A stretch of 9,079 bases of DNA from Verrucomicrobiota bacterium. Lineage in GTDB: Bacteria > Verrucomicrobiota > Verrucomicrobiia > Limisphaerales > CAZBKV01. A program made the translations under genes and the position numbers. The stretch spans positions 1 through 9,079 of the forward strand of contig JAGHDA010000435.1 of NCBI GenBank assembly GCA_021160185.1. Reading direction: 5' to 3'. Below, one piece after another: positions 1-6,062 of the stretch. The notes beneath the pieces were generated by a model. That model was not told the origin of the DNA. It was given only the letters and a program-made list of their open reading frames with translations, and did not search any database. Each line of letters starts with the position of its first letter. The stretch's first letter is position 1.

Positions 1-1894
1 ATTCAAAGCCGGCCGGCTCGTGGTCGGCTTCCCAAAGGGCCGGCTTCGCCCGGTAGAGGCGGTTCAAATCTTTCACAAGCCTCTGCACCCCCGCGTGGTA
101 AGGCCCCTGCTTCAACAGCCCCCAATCCACCTCGCCGTTCTCGTCCCACTCCCGAGTCTGGCCGATCTCCCCGCCCATGAAGAGGAGCTGTTTTCCGGGG
201 AACAACCACTGATAGGCCAGCAGCGTCCGCAGGTTGGCGAAGCCTTGCCAATCGTCGCCCGGCATCTTGCCGCGCAAGGAGCCTTTGCCATGGACCACTT
301 CATCATGGGAAAGGGGAAGGATGAAATTCTCGTGGTAGCGGTAAAGCATCCCGAAAGTGAGTTGGTTGAAGTGGTGCTTCCGAAAGACCGGATCGAGGCT
401 GAAGCAGCGAAGCGTGTCGTGCATCCATCCCATGTCCCACTTGAACGTGAAGCCCAAGCCGCCCACATACGGCGGCCGGGTCACCAAAGGCCAGGCGGTG
501 GATTCCTCGGCGATCATCACAGCGCCGCGATGCTCGGTCTGCGCCAAGTGGTTGACCTCTCGGAGAAAATCGATCGCTTCCAGATTCTCGCGCCCCCCGT
601 ATTTGTTCGGAACCCATTCGCCCGGCTCACGGCTGTAGTCCAGATACAGCATCGAGGCCACCGCGTCCACGCGCAGCCCGTCCGCATGAAACCGATCGCA
701 CCAGTAAAGCGCGTTGGCCGTGAGGAAATTGCGGACCTCGTTCCGTCCGTAGTTGAAGATCAGCGTGCCCCACTCTCGATGCTCGCCCTTGCGCGGATCC
801 TCGTGCTCGTAGAGGCACGTGCCGTCGAATCGGGCTAGGCACCAGTCGTCCTTGGGAAAGTGAGCGGGCACCCAGTCCAGGATCACTCCGATCCCGGCCT
901 CGTGGAGCGTGTTGATTAGAAACTGGAAATCCTCCGGGGAGCCGTACCGGCTGGTGGGCGCGTAGAAACCGGTCACCTGGTAGCCCCAGGAAGGATAGTA
1001 GACGTGCTCGGCGACCGGGAGGAACTCGACATGGGTGAAACCCATCCGCCGGACGTAATCCACCAACAATCCCGCCAGCTCCCGGTAGCCGAAGGACTCG
1101 CCCAGCCCCTTCTTCCGCCAGGAGCCCAAGTGCACTTCGTAGACGCTCATCGGGGCGCGGAGCGGATCGCGAGAGGCCCTCGCCTCGAGCCACGCCTCAT
1201 CGCTCCAGGCGAACTTGTCCGTATCCCACACGATCGCCGCGTTCTTCGGAGGAACCTCAAAGTAAACCCCGTAGGGGTCGGTCTTCACAGTCGTCCCGCC
1301 GCGCTCATCGAGGATTTCAAACTTGTAGAGGGTCCCCTCGCCCGCTCCGGGCAGGAACAACTCCCACACTCCCGAAGAGCCCAACAGCCGCATCGGATGG
1401 TACCGCCCGTCCCAACGATTGAACGGCCCCACCACGCTCACTCGACGGGCGTTCGGCGCCCACACAGCGAAGCTTGCGCCGCGAACCCCGTCCACGGTTC
1501 GAAGCCGAGCGCCCAGTTTCTCGTAAACGCGCCGATCCTTGCCCTCATTGAAAAGGTAAAGATCCAATTCGCCCAACATGGGCAGGAAGGAATAGGGATC
1601 GCGCGTCCGTCGCACGTTGCCAGCCGAGTCTGCGATTTCCAGTTCATAGGCGTAAACGCGGTTCGCCTTGGACGTGACGCCCTCAAACAAGCCCGCCTCG
1701 TGAATCCGCTTCAACCGGACGCGCGGCTTGTCCGGCTCATGAACTGGAACCGCCTCGACGCGCTCCGCGTCCTGGAGAAACGCCCGCACAACCACCCCCC
1801 GCCCGCATCCAAGCGGGTGCATCCCCAAAAGCTGGTGCGGCTGGCTATGCCGCGCCTCCACAAGGCCCTCCACTTCGGCTTCGCTCAGCGTCAT
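1..1894 (-). CDS. glgB: 1,4-alpha-glucan (glycogen) branching enzyme GlgB, C-terminus cut by window edge
   Basis: GlgB cuts alpha-1,4-glucan chains and re-attaches them through alpha-1,6 bonds, making the branches of glycogen in the cytoplasm. The 631 visible residues show the N1 module (HSQPHQLLGMHP, about residues 16-27), a CBM48 module near residues 140-225 (VWAPNARRVSVVGPFNRWD), and a GH13 barrel from about residue 249 (MSVYEVHLGSW). Expected active-site residues are present: D340 and H345 (DWVPAH), nucleophile D410 (RVDAVASM), acid/base E463 (IAEEST) and D531 (SHDEVVHG). The three catalytic positions all sit five residues after those of the E. coli enzyme, so there are no large indels. 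E. coli GlgB has 728 residues, so roughly 100 C-terminal residues lie off the window. The start is firm: an in-frame TAA lies two codons before the ATG at 1894. The ribosome site is weak (AAGGG close to the ATG, AAAGGA further up). It is transcribed away from the secreted-protein gene. No other glycogen gene is visible. Confidence 0.97.
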   Translation of the reverse strand, partial: MTLSEAEVEGLVEARHSQPHQLLGMHPLGCGRGVVVRAFLQDAERVEAVPVHEPDKPRVRLKRIHEAGLFEGVTSKANRVYAYELEIADSAGNVRRTRDPYSFLPMLGELDLYLFNEGKDRRVYEKLGARLRTVDGVRGASFAVWAPNARRVSVVGPFNRWDGRYHPMRLLGSSGVWELFLPGAGEGTLYKFEILDERGGTTVKTDPYGVYFEVPPKNAAIVWDTDKFAWSDEAWLEARASRDPLRAPMSVYEVHLGSWRKKGLGESFGYRELAGLLVDYVRRMGFTHVEFLPVAEHVYYPSWGYQVTGFYAPTSRYGSPEDFQFLINTLHEAGIGVILDWVPAHFPKDDWCLARFDGTCLYEHEDPRKGEHREWGTLIFNYGRNEVRNFLTANALYWCDRFHADGLRVDAVASMLYLDYSREPGEWVPNKYGGRENLEAIDFLREVNHLAQTEHRGAVMIAEESTAWPLVTRPPYVGGLGFTFKWDMGWMHDTLRCFSLDPVFRKHHFNQLTFGMLYRYHENFILPLSHDEVVHGKGSLRGKMPGDDWQGFANLRTLLAYQWLFPGKQLLFMGGEIGQTREWDENGEVDWGLLKQGPYHAGVQRLVKDLNRLYRAKPALWEADHEPAGFE

Positions 1895-1917
1895 CGGCCC
1901 TTATCATCCTTTAGTCC

Positions 1918-1934
1918 GCTTCGCATGCAAAGCG
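1918..1934. promoter_or_regulatory. Near-perfect dyad in the glgB upstream region, possible operator
   Basis: The dyad CGCTTCGCATGCAAAGCG, running from base 1917 to 1934, is symmetric at 8 of 9 base pairs around a central GCATGC. Its near edge is 22 bases upstream of the glgB ATG, where a repressor would overlap a promoter. Carbohydrate genes are often controlled by LacI-type regulators that bind such dyads, but no regulator gene is visible here and the sequence does not match a consensus I know. A dyad of this quality is expected about once by chance in 9 kb; its position in a 136-base promoter region is what makes it notable. Confidence 0.3.
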
Positions 1935-1991
1935 CTTCCTGGAAGAGAGGCGACCCAAACCGCAAGAAACGCCTCCCGCCGAGGGCTTCGA

Positions 1992-2021
1992 TTGACCCGA
2001 GTCCGACGCAGCCCTTACTAT
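1992..2021 (+). promoter_or_regulatory. Candidate sigma70-type promoter for the secreted-protein gene
   Basis: TTGACC (1992-1997, 5 of 6 matches to the -35 consensus) is followed after 18 bases by TACTAT (2016-2021, 4 of 6 matches to the -10 and fitting TAnnnT). Transcription would begin near 2028, about three bases before the ATG at 2031, so the message would be leaderless or nearly so. It is predicted from sequence only. Confidence 0.4.
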
Positions 2022-2030
2022 GAGCGGGCA

Positions 2031-4193
2031 ATGAAGACAGCCCTTTTGACGGCTATTCTCGCGGCGGGCGGCGCGGCGGCGGCCTCTTTCGGCTCCGAAT
2101 CGCTCCGGCTTCCGCCCGATCCGCTTCAAGTCCTCGAACGAACCTGCTTCCAAACCGCCGCCCCCTACGCCCCTTGGATCGATCTGCGGGCTGATGTCGC
2201 CATCGTTTACGGACTCAACCCCTCACTGCCCGAACGCCTCAAGAGTTGGCGCGAACGCGGCTACCTGACTCATGTTATGACCGGCGTTTCCTGGGGATCC
2301 TACCAGGACTATCTCTACGGCCGCTTCGACGGCGCAAACCACGAAGACGAGGCGCAAACCGAGCGAAACGGGCGGAAGATCAGCCACGGCGGCGACGTCT
2401 ACTACATGTGCCCGGGAGAAAATTTCGGGAAATACCTCTCCCAAGGCGTCCGCCGCGCGCTGGAGGCCGGCGCGCTGGCGGTGCATTTGGAAGAGCCCGA
2501 ATTCTGGGCGCGCGCCGGATACTCGGAAGGATTCAAGCGCCAATGGCGCCGCGTCTACGGCGAGCCGTGGCAGCCGCCGCACGCCTCGGTCGACGCCCGC
2601 TGGCGCGCCGCCAAGCTCAAGTATCGCCTCTACCGCGAAGCGCTCCAGCAAGTCTTCGACTCGGTCCGAGCCTACAACCGCGAGCACGGAACGCGGGTCC
2701 GATGCTACGTCCCAACCCACAGCCTCCTCAACTACGCGCACTGGCGCATCGTGAGCCCCGAATCCAGCCTCGCCCGCCTGGCCGGATGCGACGGCTATAT
2801 CGCCCAGGTGTGGACCGGCACTGCGCGGACGCCCAACCTCTACCGCGGCCGGCTCAAGGAGCGCACGTTCGACGCCGCTTTCCTCGAATACGGCGTGATG
2901 CAAAACCTGGTCCGCGCCACCGGCCGGCGCGTCTGGTTCCTCCACGACCCGATCGAAGACAACCCCAATCACGACTGGGAAGACTACCGTCGGAATTGGG
3001 AGGCCACCGTCCTGGCCTCGCTCTTCCACCCGGAAGTCTGGCGGTACGAGGCGATGCCGTGGCCGCGCCGCGTTTTTCGCGGGCGTTACCCCCGATCGGC
3101 CCCGCCCGGGAAACGTCGCGCCATCCCTCCTGAGTATGCGACCGAAATCCAAGTCGTTCTCCACGCGCTCAACGCCATGAATCAGACGTCGGTCCGGTGG
3201 GACTGCGGCGTCCAGGGAATCGGCTTGCTGGCGAGCGATTCCCTGATGTTCGAGCGGGGCGATCCGGAGCCGAGCGACCCCCATTTGAGCCATGTCTACG
3301 GCCTGGCCCTGCCCGTGCTCAAGCGCGGCGCTCCCTTGACCCCGGTGCAGTTGGAAAACGTTTCTCTGCCCGGCTACCTGGATCCGTTCCGGATCCTTCT
3401 CCTGAGCTATCGGGGCATGAAGCCGCTCTCTCCCGAGCCGCACGAAGCCTTGGCTTCCTGGGTCCGCGCAGGAGGCGCGTTGTTGGTCTGGGATGACGAC
3501 GGCGATCCCTACAACCGCGTGCGGGAATGGTGGAACACCAACCGCCTCCGGTTCGCAACGCCCAGGCAGCATCTTTTCCGCCTCCTGGGGTTGGAAGGTC
3601 GGCCGCCCGGCCTCTACGCCGTGGGCAAAGGTTTTGTGAAATGGGTGAAAGCCGATCCCGCCCGCGCGGCCTATGAGCCGGACGGCGACCGGCGCGTCGT
3701 CGGGGCGGTTCGCGAGCTTGCCCTCAAAGCCGGAATCCCATGGCGTGAAACGAGCTCGTTGATCCTCCGCCGAGGGCCATGGCTGCTCGCCGCCGGCGTC
3801 GAGGAAGCGGACCCCGCCCTGCCCGCGCGAATCCTGGAAGGCAAATTCCTCAACCTGTTCGACCCGAAGCTGCGCACGCTCCGCCGCGTCCCTCTGGAGC
3901 CCGGGAAACGCTTCTTCCTGCTCGACCTGAACCGCGCGCCGGAGGGGCCGGACGTGTTGCTCGCGGCCTGCAAGGCCGTGGTGACGCGACTGACGATAGA
4001 CGCCCTTGAATGCGCGATCGAGGGAGTTGCTGACACCCCCGGCATCCTGGCGGCCCGAATCCCCGAACGGCCGCGGCGGGTCCTGCTTGCCGGAGCGCCG
4101 CTCGCCGATTGGGACTATGAACCGGCCGCCAAGCTCCTCCGCGTCCGATTCGAGAACGCCGCCTTCCCGCGCGCGCTCCGGATCGAGTTTTGA
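2031..4193 (+). CDS. Predicted secreted glycoside hydrolase-like protein of unrecognised family
   Basis: I do not recognise the family. The 720-residue product starts with a likely signal peptide (MKTALLTAILAAGGAAAAS: one lysine, hydrophobic core, small residues before cleavage near residue 20), so it probably acts outside the cytoplasm. Residues about 30-360 read like an alpha/beta barrel: short hydrophobic strands (ADVAIVYGL, THVMTGVSW) alternate with helices, and strand-end acidic motifs occur at HLEEPEFW (E154, E155, E157) and FLEYG (E286), resembling the acid/base and nucleophile positions of clan GH-A enzymes. Residues about 424-495 resemble the glutaminase-like fold of GH42-type galactosidases (FRILLLSYRG at 453, then a helix, ALLVWDDDGD ending at 492). 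The last ~130 residues look beta-rich. Catalysis and substrate are inference. The ATG at 2031 is preferred over TTG at 1992 because the signal peptide follows it directly; no strong ribosome site precedes it. Its neighbour glgB is divergent, which hints weakly at carbohydrate use. Confidence 0.88.
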   Translation: MKTALLTAILAAGGAAAASFGSESLRLPPDPLQVLERTCFQTAAPYAPWIDLRADVAIVYGLNPSLPERLKSWRERGYLTHVMTGVSWGSYQDYLYGRFDGANHEDEAQTERNGRKISHGGDVYYMCPGENFGKYLSQGVRRALEAGALAVHLEEPEFWARAGYSEGFKRQWRRVYGEPWQPPHASVDARWRAAKLKYRLYREALQQVFDSVRAYNREHGTRVRCYVPTHSLLNYAHWRIVSPESSLARLAGCDGYIAQVWTGTARTPNLYRGRLKERTFDAAFLEYGVMQNLVRATGRRVWFLHDPIEDNPNHDWEDYRRNWEATVLASLFHPEVWRYEAMPWPRRVFRGRYPRSAPPGKRRAIPPEYATEIQVVLHALNAMNQTSVRWDCGVQGIGLLASDSLMFERGDPEPSDPHLSHVYGLALPVLKRGAPLTPVQLENVSLPGYLDPFRILLLSYRGMKPLSPEPHEALASWVRAGGALLVWDDDGDPYNRVREWWNTNRLRFATPRQHLFRLLGLEGRPPGLYAVGKGFVKWVKADPARAAYEPDGDRRVVGAVRELALKAGIPWRETSSLILRRGPWLLAAGVEEADPALPARILEGKFLNLFDPKLRTLRRVPLEPGKRFFLLDLNRAPEGPDVLLAACKAVVTRLTIDALECAIEGVADTPGILAARIPERPRRVLLAGAPLADWDYEPAAKLLRVRFENAAFPRALRIEF

Positions 4194-4205
4194 GCGCCGG
4201 CGCTC
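4192..4205. repeat. Perfect 14-bp palindrome over the stop codon of the secreted-protein gene
   Basis: GAGCGCCGGCGCTC is its own reverse complement; its first two bases are the last two of the TGA stop. With no loop it is a poor RNA hairpin, so if functional it would be a protein-binding site. In GC-rich DNA one such palindrome per 9 kb is expected by chance. Confidence 0.25.
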
Positions 4206-4250
4206 CGGGCGGCAGTTGCCCGGCCCCCTGCCGGGGCCTATAGTGGGGCC
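4205..4250 (+). repeat. Overlapping GC hairpins and GGGGCC direct repeat before nadA
   Basis: CCGGGC (4205-4210) can pair with GCCCGG (4218-4223) over a 7-base loop. GGCCCC (4222-4227) can pair with GGGGCC (4233-4238) over a 5-base loop. The two stems share bases 4222-4223 and so exclude each other. A second GGGGCC (4245-4250) directly precedes the nadA ATG, so the -10 hexamer is bracketed by identical hexamers. There is no U-tract, so this is not a standard intrinsic terminator. It may be a regulator site, a weak barrier to read-through, or only GC-rich chance. Confidence 0.3.
4216..4244 (+). promoter_or_regulatory. Candidate sigma70-type promoter of nadA
   Basis: TTGCCC (4216-4221, 4 of 6 to the -35 consensus), a 17-base spacer, then TATAGT (4239-4244, 5 of 6 to the -10). 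The predicted start of transcription falls at or next to the ATG at 4251, so the message would be leaderless. If it holds, nadA is not dependent on read-through from the upstream gene. Confidence 0.5.
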
Positions 4251-5273
4251 ATGGAAAAAGCGAGGGAGGCTCCGGAAAAAATCGATCTTCCCTGTGGAGA
4301 GTCGGTGACGCATCGAACCGCCCCGGAAAAGGTCGACGCGCTCACGCAGGAGATTCTCGATCTCAAACGGGAACTCAACGCGGTCATTCTGGCCCATAAC
4401 TACCAGGTCCCGGAAATCCAGGATCTTGCGGACTACGTGGGCGACTCGCTGGGGCTCTCCCAACAAGCGGCGCGCGCTCAGGCGGACGTGATCGTTTTCT
4501 GCGGCGTCCGGTTCATGGCCGAGACCGCTAAGATTCTCAACCCGGAAAAATTGGTCCTCCTGCCGGATATGGAAGCGGGTTGTTCGCTCGAAGAGAGCTG
4601 CCCGGCGGAGGATCTGGCGGCCTTCCAGGCCAGAAACCCCAATTTCTACACGATCGCCTACATCAACTGCAGCGCGGCGGTCAAAGCGCTCAGCGACGTC
4701 ATCTGCACCAGCGGCAACGCCGCCCGCATCGTGGCCGCCGCGCCCGAAGACCGGGACCTGCTCTTTGTGCCCGACGCCAACCTGGGCGGCTGGGCGATGG
4801 AAAAGACGGGCCGCAAAATGACCCTTTGGGACGGGGTCTGCTATGTCCATGTAGAGTGGACCTACAACGCCCTCCAGGCGATCAAGAAAGAGCATCCGGA
4901 CGCGCGCGTGGTGGCCCACCCTGAATGCGTGCGCTCCGTCCGCGAGTTGGCCGATGAAGTCTGCTCCACCGAAGGGATGATCGCCTATTGCAAGCGCTCG
5001 CCGGCCAAGGCCTTCGTGGTGGCCACCGAGCCGGGCATGATCCACCGGCTCAAGAAGGAGTGCCCCGACAAGGTCTTCATCCCCGCGCCCACCGAGCGGT
5101 GCGCCTGCAACGAATGCCGCTACATGAAGCTGAACACGTTGGAGAAACTGCGCGACTGCATGCGGCGGCAGGCGCCTCGGATCGAGCTGGAGCCGGACCT
5201 GATCGAGCGCGCCCGCAAGCCCATCGACCGCATGCTCGAAATCACCGCCCGCGCGGCCGCCTCAACCCGTTGA
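4251..5273 (+). CDS. nadA: Quinolinate synthase NadA (4Fe-4S enzyme)
   Basis: NadA condenses iminoaspartate (made by NadB or an aspartate dehydrogenase) with dihydroxyacetone phosphate to give quinolinate, a precursor of NAD. The 340 residues carry family motifs in order: HNYQ (49-52), GVRFMAETAKILNP (85-98), NCSAAVKA (139-146), CTSGNA (152-157), PDANLGGW (174-181), WDGVCYVH (193-200), HPEC (223-226), STEGMI (239-244) and a C-terminal YMKLNTLEKL (291-300). Likely cluster ligands are C111, C197 and C289, judged by spacing against the E. coli and Thermotoga-type enzymes. The final cysteine region is C284-A-C286-N-E-C289, unlike the CxxCxxC of E. coli. The protein has fifteen cysteines. No Shine-Dalgarno precedes the ATG; an alternative GTG start at 4305 (residue 19) has GGAGAG three bases upstream, which is unusually close. 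No nadB or nadC is adjacent. The last 51 codons lie opposite the deoC reading frame. Confidence 0.97.
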   Translation: MEKAREAPEKIDLPCGESVTHRTAPEKVDALTQEILDLKRELNAVILAHNYQVPEIQDLADYVGDSLGLSQQAARAQADVIVFCGVRFMAETAKILNPEKLVLLPDMEAGCSLEESCPAEDLAAFQARNPNFYTIAYINCSAAVKALSDVICTSGNAARIVAAAPEDRDLLFVPDANLGGWAMEKTGRKMTLWDGVCYVHVEWTYNALQAIKKEHPDARVVAHPECVRSVRELADEVCSTEGMIAYCKRSPAKAFVVATEPGMIHRLKKECPDKVFIPAPTERCACNECRYMKLNTLEKLRDCMRRQAPRIELEPDLIERARKPIDRMLEITARAAASTR

Positions 5274-5995
5274 CCCCGCCTCGGCCCGGCCCGGCGGCGA
5301 TATTCATCCAGAATCGCCGCGGTGGCGGTGGCCCCGCATCGGCTTGCTCCCGCTTCCCGCATTCGAATCAACGCGTCCAGATCCCGCACGCCTCCGGCCG
5401 CTTTGACGCCGACCCGCGACGGGCAGTGGGCGCGCATCAGGCGGATGTCGCGCTCCGTGGCGCCGCGATAGCCGTAGCGGCCGTCCGGACCGCGCACAAA
5501 GCCGAAACCGGTGGAAGTCTTTACGAAATCCGCCCCCGCGTCCGCGGACGCCCGACAAAGCCGGATCTTGGTCTCATCATCCGGCAGGAAATCGGTTTCG
5601 AAGATGATCTTGATGATCGCGCCTGCGGCATGCGCCGCTTCGCAGAGCGCGCGGAGCTCTTTCTCCACATAATCCCATTGTCCGCCAAGGACCTTGCCGA
5701 CATTGACCGTCGCGTCCACCTCCTGCGCGCCGTCCTCGCAGGCGGCCTCGATTTCAAAGCGCTTGACGCGCGTCGTCCCGCTTCCGTGGGGAAAGCCGGC
5801 CACCGCGCCCACGCGCACGCCCGTTCCGGCAAGGGCGGCGGCGGCCAGAGGAACCGCGGCGGGTTTGACGCACACCGACGCGACCCGATATCTCGCAGCC
5901 AGGCGGCAGCCCTCCTCGATCTGGGCGTCGGTCAGCGCAGGATGCAGCAAGGAATGATCGATCATTCCGGCCAATTCTTCGTATGTGTGTTTCAT
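5120..5995 (-). CDS. deoC: Deoxyribose-phosphate aldolase DeoC with extended C-terminal tail
   Basis: DeoC splits 2-deoxyribose-5-phosphate into glyceraldehyde-3-phosphate and acetaldehyde in deoxynucleoside breakdown. It is a class I aldolase barrel. Visible family features are IDHSLLHP (12-19), EVDATVNVG with D94, the Schiff-base lysine K159 in DFVKTSTGF, and K198 in GVKAAGGVR; these correspond to D102, K167 and K201 of the E. coli enzyme. The conserved fold ends near GASRCGATATAAILDEYR (216-233), where B. subtilis-type enzymes of about 220-230 residues stop. This frame has no stop there and runs on for about 58 more residues to TAG at 5120, giving 291 residues with an Arg/Ser-rich tail. 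The tail lies antisense to the 3' end of nadA. The ATG at 5995 fits the family N-terminus; no clear ribosome site precedes it. It lies 67 bases after mutS on the same strand, probably co-transcribed. Confidence 0.94.
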   Translation of the reverse strand: MKHTYEELAGMIDHSLLHPALTDAQIEEGCRLAARYRVASVCVKPAAVPLAAAALAGTGVRVGAVAGFPHGSGTTRVKRFEIEAACEDGAQEVDATVNVGKVLGGQWDYVEKELRALCEAAHAAGAIIKIIFETDFLPDDETKIRLCRASADAGADFVKTSTGFGFVRGPDGRYGYRGATERDIRLMRAHCPSRVGVKAAGGVRDLDALIRMREAGASRCGATATAAILDEYRRRAGPRRGQRVEAAARAVISSMRSMGLRARSIRSGSSSIRGACRRMQSRSFSNVFSFM

Positions 5996-6062
5996 GACAC
6001 TTTGCGCCCGCGCCGGTTTCCCTGCCGTGCGCCCGCTCTTTCGAAGCTTTCCCCGGCCGACC

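Noticed and set aside
1947..1975. GAGGCG / CGCCTC inverted repeat in the divergent intergenic region
   Set aside because: Six base pairs with a 17-base loop is well within chance for GC-rich DNA.
1..4193. glgB and the secreted-protein gene as parts of a polysaccharide-use locus
   Set aside because: They are divergent, one acts in the cytoplasm and the other is exported, and no transporter or other sugar gene is visible. The link is too thin to claim.
4205..4238. Intrinsic terminator after the secreted-protein gene
   Set aside because: The hairpins are GC-rich but short and are followed by CCTATAGT or TATAGTGGGG rather than a U-tract.
2223..5045. A 940-codon open frame on the minus strand opposite the secreted-protein gene and nadA
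   Set aside because: It lies wholly antisense to two better-supported genes and shows no recognisable motif. Long stop-free antisense frames are expected in GC-rich coding DNA.
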